38,008 bases of DNA from a virus: positions 1-38,008 of the IMG/VR virus record IMGVR_UViG_3300027580_000007. One strand, given 5' to 3'. A program made the position numbers and the translations under genes. Positions 21,931 through 34,200 of this stretch are shown piece after piece. Positions within the stretch are counted from its first letter, which is position 1. Each line of letters begins with the position of its first letter. The notes under the pieces are model-generated. The model made no database searches and was not told the DNA's origin. It saw only the letters and a program-made list of their open reading frames with translations.

Positions 21931-22458
21931 ATGGCTATAACTGTATCCGCCCTCAATGTCATGAGCGATGGACGTGTTCTCTCGCCCCGTATGCGGATCG
22001 TGAGCGGACATGCTCGAGTCGTTCTCCCGAGCCTTGTGGTCGAGGCCTACGACACCGGCTGGCCGAGTCAGATCCTTGGCGACGGGGAATTCGTTCTCCC
22101 CGCTCTGGAGGTCTACGCCACCGGTGGTCCCAAGCCGCAGCCGGTATCAGGCGTCGGGGACATCATCTTTCCGTCTCTCGCGGTCGAGGGAAAGGGGACG
22201 GTCTCTATTTATGGGGCTGGTGAGTGTCGGTTCCCTGCCTTGGTCGTGACCGGCGCAGGACATTCGGGACGCATGGGAAGCGGCGAGATTGTCCTCCCCA
22301 GGCTCGAGGTCAACGCTTCCGGCGGGATGCGAGTCGTGGGACACGGAGATGTTGTCCTTCCAGCCCTGCAAGTGACAGCCGAGGTCCTGGCACGAGAGGT
22401 CGGCTATCCGCTTCTTACCTATGACGAAGACGGGGAGAACTGGAAATGGCAAAGCTAG
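21931..22458 (+). CDS. Beta-repeat structural protein (fibre-like)
   Basis: The 175-residue protein is built from six repeats of the form G-x-G-x-h-h-h-P-x-L-x-V-x-A-x-G. The repeat prolines fall at residues 33, 57, 81, 102, 123 and 144 (steps of 24, 24, 21, 21, 21). Each repeat would give two or three short strands, as in a beta-solenoid or fibre shaft. The C-terminal 20 residues differ (LLTYDEDGENWKW). The next gene overlaps its last 13 bases. It probably trimerises as part of a fibre or tail needle. Confidence 0.65.
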   Translation: MAITVSALNVMSDGRVLSPRMRIVSGHARVVLPSLVVEAYDTGWPSQILGDGEFVLPALEVYATGGPKPQPVSGVGDIIFPSLAVEGKGTVSIYGAGECRFPALVVTGAGHSGRMGSGEIVLPRLEVNASGGMRVVGHGDVVLPALQVTAEVLAREVGYPLLTYDEDGENWKWQS

Positions 22459-22925
22459 GCTTGCGGATGAATCTGCGGAACCAGGGGCTTTCGCAGTATC
22501 AAGGATATGACTTCGATTCGATGCTCGAGTTCAACGGCAAGCCCCTTGGATTCGGCCCTGGCGGAATATATCAGCTTTTCACCGGGGACAATGACAACGG
22601 CAAGCTCATTCAGGCCATGTTCGACCTGCCCCTTACCAACATGGGGACATCGCGCAACAAGTGGCTGCGCTCGCTTTATCTTTCTCTATCTGCGAACGGC
22701 AAGGTCCGGATCACGGTCACGGACGACGAGCACAATTCCCACAGCTATCTGGCGGTTCCGCAGCGCGTGGACAAGCAGCACACGGTTCGGATCAACGGGG
22801 GCCGCAACTTCAACAAGGGCTGTTTCTACTCTTACCGTGTCGAGAACGTGGAGGGGAGCGATTTCGATATTGATACGATGCAGGTTGTCCCCGTTATGAG
22901 CAACCGCAACACGGGAAAATTCTAG
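22446..22925 (+). CDS. Small beta-rich virion protein (159 residues)
   Basis: The start overlaps the end of the beta-repeat gene, and GGGGAGAAC lies upstream. The product has alternating strands with Gly/Asn/Asp turns (LYLSLSANGKVRITVTDDEHNSHSY, HTVRINGG). No hydrophobic anchor or catalytic motif is seen. The tight overlap with the beta-repeat gene suggests the two act together, perhaps as shaft and cap. Confidence 0.55.
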   Translation: MAKLGLRMNLRNQGLSQYQGYDFDSMLEFNGKPLGFGPGGIYQLFTGDNDNGKLIQAMFDLPLTNMGTSRNKWLRSLYLSLSANGKVRITVTDDEHNSHSYLAVPQRVDKQHTVRINGGRNFNKGCFYSYRVENVEGSDFDIDTMQVVPVMSNRNTGKF

Positions 22926-22934
22926 GAGAGAGCC

Positions 22935-24149
22935 ATGCCGGAAGTCATATCTACAAACGGTTATTTGCACGTCCCTGGGGGGTATTTTGCCGGAGACCTC
23001 GCAGTTCAGGAATATGTCGAAAACAAGATCGACGACTCCCAAGACTTCGCGGAGAAGACACGCGAGATGGCCTTGCAGATGATGCGGAATCTCTCAAGCG
23101 AGAGCTTTCCAGGTTTGAGCAATGTCGATCACAACTTTGAATACAGTGTGAGGCCTCCGGAAATACGCGAATTAACAGTCCCGGATCCGCCGAGCAATCG
23201 GACTTTTCCACCCTTTGACGGGGAAGTTCCCCGGATAGGCGATCTCGAGCCTCCGGATGTGCCGGAGATAATCGTGGATATGAACGTCCCGGGCGATGTT
23301 CTTGCATCGCTCCGCGATGAGTTCTTCGAGGGTCTCAGGGCCCCCTCCGGGTATTCCCCGGAAGTGGAGCAGGGCATCTACGACCGGGCCCGTTCGCGCC
23401 GGAAGGACGATTTGCGGCAGAAAAAAGACGCGGCGTACAATGAATTTGCCAAACGAGGATTCTCAGGGCCTCCCGGGGCATTGCAGGAACTTCTGCTCCG
23501 CTATGACATCGAGGACCACCGTGAGGAAACCGACCTTAACCGAGACATTATCAAGCAGCAAGCCGATCTTGTCCGGCAAAAGTATGAGCTCCTGATGCAG
23601 CTTGGACAGAATCTCAACACATATCTGCTTGAAAAGGCGAGGTTCCAGGCCGGGACGGCCATGGAAAAAGCCAAGGCTCAGTTGCAGTTTGCCCTCGACG
23701 TGTTTTCTTCCAAGCTCCGCAAAGCGGAAACTCAAAGCACCATCCTTCAATCCGAGGTCCAGCTATATGCAGAACAGGCCCGGATGGAATCGCTCAAAAT
23801 CGACATCTACAAGGCTCAGATTGAAGGGGTCCAGAGCGAGGCCGAGCTGGAAAAGATCAAGGCTCAAATATTCTCCGAGGTCTCGCGAGCTGATGTTGAA
23901 ATGAACCGACTAAAGCTCGAGCAAGACCGGCTTAATGTTGAGAGCTCTATCAGCAAGCAGGAGCACCAGAGGGCCATTGCCCAGGCGTCGGCCAATATCG
24001 CCGCACAGCTTGCCGCTTCGGCGATGACCGCGGTGTCTACCTCCGCTCAGATCAGCGGATCCCAGAATGAACAACGATCCCGCAGCGTCCAGGCGGGTGT
24101 AAGTCGCACGGATGGTGTGTACTACAACTATTCAGGATCCGCGGAATAA
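22935..24149 (+). CDS. Coiled-coil virion protein, probably internal or tail (404 residues)
   Basis: AGGAGAG precedes the start. Residues 60-120 are Pro-rich (PPEIRELTVPDPPSNRTFPP), then a helical start (YSPEVEQGIYDRARSRRKDD). Residues 150-380 form a long, nearly unbroken Lys/Glu/Gln/Ala-rich helix without Pro, best read as a coiled coil. Long coiled coils in this position of podovirus maps are often ejected internal proteins or tail rods. No domain family is recognised. Confidence 0.65.
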   Translation: MPEVISTNGYLHVPGGYFAGDLAVQEYVENKIDDSQDFAEKTREMALQMMRNLSSESFPGLSNVDHNFEYSVRPPEIRELTVPDPPSNRTFPPFDGEVPRIGDLEPPDVPEIIVDMNVPGDVLASLRDEFFEGLRAPSGYSPEVEQGIYDRARSRRKDDLRQKKDAAYNEFAKRGFSGPPGALQELLLRYDIEDHREETDLNRDIIKQQADLVRQKYELLMQLGQNLNTYLLEKARFQAGTAMEKAKAQLQFALDVFSSKLRKAETQSTILQSEVQLYAEQARMESLKIDIYKAQIEGVQSEAELEKIKAQIFSEVSRADVEMNRLKLEQDRLNVESSISKQEHQRAIAQASANIAAQLAASAMTAVSTSAQISGSQNEQRSRSVQAGVSRTDGVYYNYSGSAE

Positions 24150-24175
24150 CCTCTTCCTCTGAAGGAGGAAAAGAT

Positions 24176-25291
24176 ATGGCAAAAGATAGGAAAACACCAG
24201 CAGAGCTTAGAAGAGAAAAGATGGAGGCGAGGAAAAAAACTTCTCCTCCGAAGATTCCATGGGAAAACTTTAATCCTCTTAGCAACTTTAACAGTGAAGG
24301 CGCACGAAAAGCGTCTCAATCCATGAAAAAATCAGTGGATAGACAAAACGACACAATGAACGTGGATGTTTCTGCGACAGACACTTATGACGCTACGAAA
24401 AAGAAACTTGCAAATATGCGTAGTAAAAAGGTTAAGCAAACAGAGGATCGTCTCAAAAAGAAGAAGCAAGAGAATAAAAAGAAGGAAAATAGCGGCACAA
24501 GCCCCAAGGACCCCACGCAGGCGCAAGCCCGAAAAGGGGTTCACCTGAGAAGGGGTAAGGATGGAACGCCTCGCATATCGGGCTCCGGCGAAAAGCTCAC
24601 CCCAGAGCAAATAAAGGCGAACAAGGCCTTAGCCAATCAGAAATTTTCCTATGCCGATCTTGCCAAAGGGGCTGCGGAGGGCGTTAAGGCCAAGGCCAAG
24701 CTCGCGGCGGCAGAGCGTGGTGAACGTACAAAAGGGTATTCCAAGTATGAGCGTCTGCAACAGAAGCTACGTCAGTTGGAGATTGATCGAAACTACTGGC
24801 AGTCCCACGACGGGCCGCTCGTTGATGAAGAGGCCCGTCTCAAGAGCCTTCAAAGCGACATCGAGGCCACGCAAAAGAGCTTGCGCGAGCGAGGTGTGCA
24901 GATGCTCGCGAACAAGGGCAGGAAGGAAGCGGCCAAGATCAGCCGTCAGGCTACCCTCGACGCGGCGAAGATAGGTTTCGAGGGCGAGAGGTTCAAAGCG
25001 ATCCTCGATAAGAACAAGGCGTTCGATCCCAAGGAAAAGCAAAAGCAAGTTTCGGATATGATGAAGCAGATGTCCCAGGACACCATGGCACAGTTTCCGG
25101 TGGAGGAGGGAAGCGATCAAATGGCTGCTTACGTCGATCTGCCGGAGAATCGCCAGCTCGAACTCGCAATCCAGCGACTTCGACGGATGTATGAGAGCAC
25201 AGGAGAAGATCCGGAGGCCCTCGGCTTCCCTACCGCGTCGTCCGGCTCCGACAGGCTTGGTCTGGGCAACCTCATGAACAGGAAGGGGTAG
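24176..25291 (+). CDS. Basic coiled-coil internal protein (371 residues)
   Basis: AAGGAGG lies before the ATG at 24176. The N-terminal 120 residues are very rich in Lys (RSKKVKQTEDRLKKKKQENK) and probably disordered or DNA-binding. The central part is helical, with a long basic coiled coil. The first 300 bases are AT-rich and the rest GC-rich. It is 3 bases from the giant gene, in the place where podoviruses keep internal proteins ejected with DNA. That role is inferred from position and charge. Confidence 0.6.
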   Translation: MAKDRKTPAELRREKMEARKKTSPPKIPWENFNPLSNFNSEGARKASQSMKKSVDRQNDTMNVDVSATDTYDATKKKLANMRSKKVKQTEDRLKKKKQENKKKENSGTSPKDPTQAQARKGVHLRRGKDGTPRISGSGEKLTPEQIKANKALANQKFSYADLAKGAAEGVKAKAKLAAAERGERTKGYSKYERLQQKLRQLEIDRNYWQSHDGPLVDEEARLKSLQSDIEATQKSLRERGVQMLANKGRKEAAKISRQATLDAAKIGFEGERFKAILDKNKAFDPKEKQKQVSDMMKQMSQDTMAQFPVEEGSDQMAAYVDLPENRQLELAIQRLRRMYESTGEDPEALGFPTASSGSDRLGLGNLMNRKG

Positions 25292-25294
25292 AAC

Positions 25295-28200
25295 ATGCCG
25301 CAGGAAGGGAGCCCCACCCTCAGTCAGATCCGCAGGGATTACCGCGAATACGACAATATGAACGACAGCGAGCTGGCCGAAGCCCTGTATCTCAAGTACC
25401 AGCCGAATGAGGACTTCGATGTCTTCTCCCGGGGTATTGGCTTCGATGAGGAGGCTCAGACCGCCCGGTTCTCGCCCAAAGAGCTCAATCAGCGCAAGCA
25501 GAACCTTGAGGAGAAAAGCTCATTACATCGGGGCTTCTATGGCGGCGTGGAAAAGACGAAAGCCCTTGGGGCCGGAGCTCTTGCCGCCGTTGGCTCGGCC
25601 ATGGAGGAAACGGTCGGCGTGGGCGAATCCCTGCGGGATTGGGGAATCTCTGAATACAAGGAGAACATGCGCGAGGCGCAGATCAAGTATCCTCAGAAAA
25701 CATCTTTTCAGGAGCTGATCGACGACCCTTCCGTTTCCGGGGCCCTCGATTGGGGGGCCTACACATTGGGCGACCTCGCCCCGACCATTGCGGCCACTTT
25801 CGCGACAGGCGGCGCGGGTGGACTTATGGCCGGGACTGCACGTGCCGCCGGAAAGAGGGCCCTTTCCTACATGAGCCGCAAGGTCGGCACAGAGGCTATC
25901 GAGAAGGGGATCAGGAACGCGGAGCGAAAGCTCATCAACCGCCAGCTCGCCAAGGGCATTGCGGAGGACGTGGCCCAGAAGATGACCACTCGCGGCCTTG
26001 GGGCCCAGGCCGGGATGGTGGCAGGGTCTGGGGCGCTTGAGACCGGCGGCATGTATGGCGAGGCCGTGGAAGAGCTCGGCAGGGAAGAGGCCAATCCGTT
26101 TACGGCGCTCACCTTGGGCGCGGCAGCCGGAGCGGTGGAGCTGGCCGGTGGTAATATTCGGGTGCTGAGAAAGATTTTTGGGGATCAGATCGACGATGGG
26201 GTCAAGTCCGCGATCGAGCTTGCCAAGCGAGACGCCAAGGCCCGTCCCGCCGCGATCCGGTTTCTCTCTCGCGTCGTCGGCGAAGCCGCCCGGCAGGCCC
26301 CAGCGGAAATGGGCCAGGAGGCCGTGCAAGAAGCTCTCGCGATCACCAACATGAACTTTCAGGACCCCGATGCCGAAAGCATCCTCTCGCGGGAGAATGC
26401 GTGGCGGATCATCGAGGCCGGGGCCGCTGGCGGTTTGGCCGGTGGTGTATTTGGCGGGGCTGGGACGGCGACCACGGAAGCCGCCCAGAACGCCGGGGTC
26501 ATGCAAGGGGCTGGCAGGGCCAAGGACCAGATTGACGAACTCTCGCAGCGGATAGGGAGGCAGAAGGCGCTGCGGGAAAGGCTTCCCGAATCCCAACGCG
26601 CCGAGGTTGATAAGCGGATTCAGGAAAACGAGCAGAAGGTCGCCGATTTGCAGAATAAGGTTCTTGCCAAGCAGAAGGGTAAGATCAGCTACGAGGAAGC
26701 GGCCAAGCGGCTAAGTAGCGAGGCCCCCAAGCCGGACGGAAAAAAGACCACGCTCAAGACCGTTCGTAAGCTGGTGAAGAACGACCGTGTTTCCGGGGAT
26801 CAGTTCGGCGTGGACGAGGCCGCGCTCATGAAGCACATCGAGGCCCGGCAGCAGGAACAGGCCAAGGAGCTGCAGAAGCAGGGCCTTGATCAGCTCGATA
26901 CCTCCAAGAGCTATTTCGATCAGGCCGGGGATCTCGTCGGGTTTGCCGATCAGCAGCAGGAACTCAATCAGGATACGATCGACCGCGGCCAGGAGCTGGT
27001 CGGCTCGCTCAAGACCGAGTATGAGAGCTTGCTGGATCAGGGGAAAAAGAAGGAGGCCGAGCAGCTACGCGCCCGGGCCAAGGAGCTTTCTGATCGCGTG
27101 GGGATTCCCGTTCACTTACAGAAGGCCAAAGAAGAGAAGCCCACGCAGCGGGCTCAGACAGAAGAGCAGCCCCTCGACGAGTTCGAGTCCGCCCCAGATC
27201 TGACCGGGCAGAACGTAGCCTTTAGCCTGTCCGATGATCTTGTTCCGGTCTCCGAGGCCGGAGAAAAAATCGCCCAAATTCAGGCTCAGGACCCCTTCCA
27301 GGCCAAAAGCCGGGCCAAGATACAAATCGACACCGCGTGGCAGCACACGGGCGAAAATGTGACCGAAGACGAGTTCGCCGCGGCCATGGGGAGCGTTATC
27401 TCCAACCGGGCCTACTTTACTGATGAGCCGAACAAGGTCACCCAGGCTGGCCTCTCCGCGCTCTCCGAGTGGAAGGCAGAGCGGCAGTCCGCGAAACACA
27501 CCTTTCCCGCTCCCTCCATCACGGACCCCAGGCAGCAAGCCTCCGGACGAGCTCTGGAAGACATGGACGCCGGGACGAGAGCCGCCTACCTCACATCCGG
27601 ATACGATTTCCTGCTCAATTCCGTGGACAAGGAAGGTAACATGCTGGCGGACAAGTTCCTCCCGGAACGGCTAGGCGTGGATGCCGAGACTGTCCGCGAG
27701 ATTGCCGAGCTTGAGAAGCAGCGGCTCCTGGAGGAGCAAGGCGTCTGGGACGACAGCTTTCAGGAAACGCTTCGCACCAGCATGAGCGAGAAGTGGACCC
27801 GGCAGGAGAAGAACAAGCTCGCCACGGACCTTGTGGGGCGGCTGCGCCAAGCAGTCCAGGCCTTTGAAGAGGTCAAGAAAACCTCCGAGAACCCGCGCCA
27901 GGACTACATTGAAATGCACCGGGAATTTGATCGGGTGGCGGTCAAGAGCGGATCCCGGGCGGCTATGGAGCCCTCCGAGGAGCTTGACCGGCTCAGGGCC
28001 GACTACATCAAGACCCGGGCCGAGCTGATCGAGGCTGAGAAGGGACGGGCCAAACAGTCAGCCGAAGCGCCCCAGGTCAAAAAGACCTTGCCTATGGATT
28101 TTGTCTTCGGCCAGGGCGGAACCCCGGATAAGGCTGAACGCGTCCAGGCGGACAACACCTTCGAGGCCATCGTCCGGGGCGAGCGGACGGCCACCTCCCG

Positions 28201-31200
28201 CAAGGACGGCTCTCTCGATAACGTCCAGATCGGGGACATTCTCGCCTTCAAGCACAAAGACACTGGCCGTACGATCCGCGTCCGCGTGACCGGCAAGCGC
28301 AAGGCAGGGTCTGTCTCCGCAGAGCAGTGGGCCCAGGTCGAGGGATACTCCACGGAAGGGGCTCAGGAGAATTGGACCAAGGGCAATAAGTTCTCCGATT
28401 ACACGCAAATCACCTATGAGGCGGTCTCCAAGCCCCACATTGATGTGTCCGCCCGGGAAGAGGCCAAGCTGCAGAACATCCGCAACCGCCTCTTCTCCAT
28501 CCTCTTCGAGTCCCTGGACGACAAGTATTTCCGGCCCGAGGTCCGCCCCCTCAAGAGAGCGGTTGTCGGCCCGAAGGAGACCATGCGGGAACGAAATACC
28601 GAGCAGGGGATTCATCCCAGAACCAAGAACGCACGAGGCGAGGAGCTCTCTAAGGAGCAGAAACAGGCCGAGAAGAAACGGGCAGACTATCAGGCTTTCA
28701 GAGCGGCCCAGGCCCTGGCCTCCCGCATGATCGAGCTGAAACTCGACTTCCGGCGACAGGGCAAAGACCCCGAGGCCCAGGTCCAGAAATTCCAGGGCGG
28801 ACGGGTCGTGATCGAGCAGCACCAGGACGCCGAGGATCGGCAGACGGACCTTAACCGACTGACCCAGGACATCGTGCCTCTGTTCAAGGAGGACGTATTC
28901 GGCGTGGACGACTACCAGCACGTGGTCGGCGTCCCCGAATACATGGGCGCGATCTACCATCAGTTCATCGACCGCAAGGCTTTAGAGCAGAACAAGCTCC
29001 ATCCTCACTACGCTCGGCTCGTCGATTCAGCGGTGGAGAAGATCGAGGACATCTACAAGCGAAGTAATGGCGGCGAGAACAGGGAGGTCCTCAAGGAGTT
29101 CCAGGACGTTCTCTCGCCCTACCTGACGGACGTGGCCTCCAACAACCTCGCCCTGGCAATCTCCTCCAAAGTCCTGCACCATCAGGACCAAAACCTTGCC
29201 TCCGCTTACAAGCACGCCCTCAAGAACCTGTTCTCCAAGTCCTTCGGCCAGGACCCCAAGGCAAAGATCCCCAGGACGCAGTTCAACGCCCAGAAGCACA
29301 TAACCGATGCTTCCGCGCTCAAGCTGGACTTTGGTAAGCATGTGACGCCCCTTGATCCCACGCGCTTTTCTCCCTTGCTGCGGAAGACGAGAACCGAGCA
29401 GTATAAGGCCGGGGAGATCGAGCACATCTTTCAGACCGATCCCGTGTTTCAGGAGCAATACCGGGAGCAGGAGATCCTTGATGCCATGCGCCGGAACAAT
29501 TTCCTCGTTGGTGCCAACGACAAGGCGATCAGCATGGACGACCGCGTCCGGCAGGAGCTGGCTAGGGGGATCGCCAAGTCCCAGGTCAAAAAGGTCTACA
29601 CCGGCAACAAGAGCGCGGCCCGGAAGGAGGTGGACGAGCAGACAGCCCCGGAAGCCCCCGTGGGAACTATCCCCGCGCCGGTCGCACAGCTCATTGTCGA
29701 TCAGATGAGTTCGATTGATGAGCAGCTTGCGAACGAGCATGAGAGTGTCGAGCAGTCCGCCACGGACGCCCTCAACAAGCTCCTGTCTCCGGAAACCCTG
29801 CGAATGGTCAAGTCCCACGCGCCCTATTCCGGGGAGGCCAAGGAACAGCTCGATTTCGTCTATGACCTGCTTGGCAAACTCTTCAAGCAGTACGGAATGC
29901 GGGTTCAGACAAGGCCGGAGACCCTGCGGGAAGGGGCCGACAGCTCCAACCTCAAGGCCAGGGTCACGGATAAGCAGGTCGGGAACAAATACGTCGGCGT
30001 CGCGCATCTCAAGTATGACGGGGACATCGTGTCCTTCGAGAAGGACGGCGAGAAATACGTCGTTACCGATTTCGTGAGGGACGAGAAGAGCGGCGAGGCC
30101 GAGCAGAAGAGGCTGGAGGAGCTGGACGAGAATAATCCCGAGCATTGGGCCGAGTTGGCCGAGCTGGAGAGAATGCGCCCAAGCAGCCGGATCCAGCTCA
30201 AGAATTTAAGAACAGGGGAAACGACGAGCGTGGCTGAGGGGACGCAGCTCGTGAAGCATCCCCGGGTGGACCACTATCTCTATTTTGGCCCGAGCGATCG
30301 GGGTATGGGCGAGCTGCGGAACTTCTTTGAACAGGCAATCAAGAGATACTACCAGAGCCACGCAGAGGCTTCCCGCAAGCAGGCCGTTCCCAAGACACAT
30401 GCCCGGATCGTGACAGACGAGGATGGCAAGAAATTCCTGCGGCTCTTTCCAGACCGCAACAGCCCGGTTTTCGAGGACTACGAGGTCACTCCCGGGGAGA
30501 GCGCACAGCTTGAGAAGGTCAACGAAGTGCGCCGCGCCCTGGAGGAAATGCGCAGCGGCCTGAGGGAGACCCCTCAGATTTCAGACTACGGGATCCGTGA
30601 GCTGCTCGATGCCTACGCCAACCTGGAGGAGGCGACCTACGCACAGGAAATGGCCGACACGGCCACTTTTAGCGGTGGCCCGTCCATGGACGAGCGCGAG
30701 GACGTGGAGCATTTTGAGGACCAGATGAAACGGGCCGCGGATGTGAGCGCCGATGTGTCCGGCGAGGGCCCGGACGCTTCCGGGGACGTGACCGTGGATT
30801 CCATGAGGGCCCCGGCGACCGAGAAACAGGCGGAACGGGAGCGATCCGCCGAGCTGGAGGAAAACCGTCAGGCCAAGATCATCAATTACTTGACCGACGA
30901 CAGCACCTTTGATTTCGGGACCATGGCCGACGAGCTGAAAGAGCTCGCCAAGGACATGCCAGCAGAGCGCAAGACCGGCGTGCTCGCGGTTGCCCGGGAG
31001 TTCGAGAAACACCGGGGCGAGGCCGGGACCAAGGAAGAGGTCAACGCGGCTGAGAGGACGGCCCGGATCAAGCAGATGCTCCTAGAAAGCGAGAGCCTGT
31101 CAAGAGAGGACAAGGAGAAGGTCCAGGCCCGATATGCTGAAAAAGGGGATAAGGCGGGGAACGCCCTTGGCCTGGAAATGCTCATTGAATCGCAGTTCAG

Positions 31201-34200
31201 GGCCAAGGACAGGAAAGAGCTGGACAAGCTGCGAGCTGAGGGCCGGGAGAAGGAACGCCGCGAGGAAGTCCAGCGGCTCCTCACACAGCAGCTTACCAAG
31301 GGGCCGACCACGCCGGAATACACCACCATCGAGCCGGAGAAACTGGAGCAGGCTATTCTCTCCGTGGTGGCGGACGATTCCTTGACCGCAGAGGAGAAGG
31401 AAAACCTGGTCATGTTCCGGGACCCGGAAGAATACGGCGACCTCTCCGGGCTGTCGCAGCTTGAGGAGAAGGGGTTCCGGTTTAGGATTCACCTTCCCAA
31501 AGAGATGCAGGAGTTTCGTCCCGGCGGCGGGGATGTCAGGAAGTATGCCTGGGTCAAGCCAAGCGAGTTGTCCCGCTTCAAGGATAAGGACGGAAACCTT
31601 CCGCAGGTTGCTGGCTTCCAGCACGTGATGACCTTCAAGGATCCGGACAAGGAAGGCGAGACGATCAGAAAGCCCTACATCTTCCAGGTCACGGACAAGC
31701 AGCGGCTGACCCCGCAGGAGGAAGAGCGGTTCACGAAGGGCTACCGGTTCCACGTTCCAAAGTCCGCCATGTATTCCCCGGAAACTGAAGGGGTCAAGCG
31801 AGAGTTCGGCCTCCAGGTCCAGATCGGCGGCGAGTGGTATCACGTGGTCCCCGACGACACCGTGACCCGCGACCTGGACGAGGAGCAGCTGCGACTTGCC
31901 TCCAGGCAGCGATTCGATCAGGAAAAGAAAACCTGGGAGAACGTCGAGCGAGCCGGACGGCATTTTCCTTGGCCTGCCGATTCCTACTGGATGGGATTCA
32001 GCCTGGAGGAAGAGGACGTGGCCCGTGTGGACCTTACTGAGGAGGTCAATCGGGACAATCTCTCCCGCCAGCTCAACAATATCTCCGAGCGCCTCGTCCA
32101 CGGTTCCCGCAATGTCCATCTCCACCTGACCCCCTATGATGAGACCGTGCCCAAGGAGGTCCGGGAGCAGCTCTTCAAGGAGGGCGTCGACCACCGGGTC
32201 AAGGGGCTCTACAACTACCAGACTAACGCGGTGCACATCTTCCTCAACCGCCACGCCGACAAAGAGGGCAAGCTCGACAAGCGGTCGTTGACCAAGACAC
32301 TGCTCCACGAGGCGGCGCTGCACGGGGGGCTGACCAATATCTTTGAGGGGGATCAGGAGTTCGAGGCCTTCATGCACGACGTGCACCGGGCCTATAAAAA
32401 CGAGCTCCCCGATCCGGAGACCATGACCAGGGCCAAGTTCCTGCGGACCATCGAGGAGTTCCTGGCCCGAAAGGTCGAGCAGACCGAGGTGGACGCCAAG
32501 GGCAGGTTTGTAAATCCCGAGATCAACACCTGGTATGACAAGCTCGCGGCCTTCGTGGTGAAGGCGGCTCGCAAGATCGCGACGCAGCTTGGCATGACCA
32601 TCCACCTGACCAAACCCGAGATCAGGGAGACCATTGGCAAGACCTTCCGTGGGCTCGACGTGAAGCGCACCCACGGGCTCGCCCACATGATCCCGGGGGA
32701 TATGAAGCCGGCCCGGAATGTTCCCCGCTATAAGGAGTTTCAGACCTACGAGGAGAACCGCGGGGACTGGTTTCTCCGCAAGATCGAGGACGCGCAGCGG
32801 CAGTGGCTCCTACTGAAAAAGTCTATGTTCAATCAGGGGATCAAACTCCGCGACGACGAGGATGTGGAGACCCATTTGCGCCTCTACCCTGGCCGGGTTG
32901 AGCCCAACGAGAAGCTTGTCCGGGACCGGATGCAAAACGCCTACGACAAGATCGCCAAACATAGGCTTTCGATAGAGGAAGTGACCAAATACCTCTTTGC
33001 CAAACACGCTCTGGAGCGAAACGCTCGAATCAGGAACAATCCCAAGATCCAGAAGAGAGTTCGGAGCCAAGCAGAGATCGACCTTCAAAACGCCGGGAGC
33101 GGGATCCACGACGAGACGGCCAAGCAGTGGCTTTCGGAGCTGGAGAAAGCAGGCAAGACGAACGCGGTCCACGAGGTCGCGCAAGAGGTTTGGAAGACCA
33201 ATGAGGAGTTCCTGGACAACCTTGTCTTATACGGCTTTAAGACCCAGAAGGAGGTCGATCGCATCCGCAAAACCTTCGACTACTTCGTTCCCATGGGCCA
33301 TGAGGACTTTTTCGAGAAGGCGGTCGAATCCTCCGGTATGGCCGGATCGAGCAACTTGGTGAAGGGCTTGAAGCCCAACCTCGAGCCGGGGCTCAATCCC
33401 CTTGCCATGACCTTCAACCGGGCCCAGAACGCCGTGGCAAACGGGGAGAAGAATCTGGTCAAGCAGTCCCTGTATCACATGATCTATAACCACCCGCAGA
33501 GCAACCTCTTCGAGCTCTACCTCCCGGAAGAGGAGGTCCGCCAGCTCCAGGCGGACATGAACCTGTCGGATGCGGACATGACCGACTGGCTCATGGAGCG
33601 CGGCTTCCATTCTGAGGCGGACATTGCCGAATCCCTGCAACAAGATTTGCGAGAGAACCGGATTATTCCTGTCACCATTGACGGCAAGCGGTCCTACATC
33701 CGGATCAAGCACGAGGGCTTACGCCGGGCCTTTTTGCAGGAGGGAATCGTTAGAGGGAAAGGGCTGGTCCGGGCCCTTGGCGGGCTCTCCCGCTGGCTGG
33801 TCATGGCAAATACCATGTTCAATCCGGAGTTCTGGTATACGAACTTACTGCGCGACGTGGGGACCGCCGTGGGCAACACCATCACCATGCAGCGGCTCGG
33901 GAAGAATCAGGACACAAAGCAGCTTGCCAAGCAGGTCTTAAAAGGCGTGCCCCACGCCATGCGCGGGATCGCCAACTACAATTTCGGCAAAGGCGACCAC
34001 GAGTTTGCCGCAATATTCAAGGACTACGTGGAGCACGGCGGCAAGATCGGTGCGCCTTTTCATGGGAACAAGGACATGACGGAGCTGGTGCAGGAGATGC
34101 AGCGGGAGATCGACCGGCGGGGCAGCGGCGGGATCGCGGCGGTCATGCTCCGGCACAAGGACAAGCTCATGGATCTGACCACGCGGATCAATGACGTGTT

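Noticed and set aside
31100-32686. Long minus-strand frame (528 codons) over the giant virion gene
   Set aside because: It is the GC-rich shadow of the plus-strand gene: no ribosome-binding site, low-complexity product, and it lies wholly inside a strongly supported gene. Other long antisense frames (29027-30145, 25523-26596, 28058-28960, 33938-34885) are rejected for the same reason.
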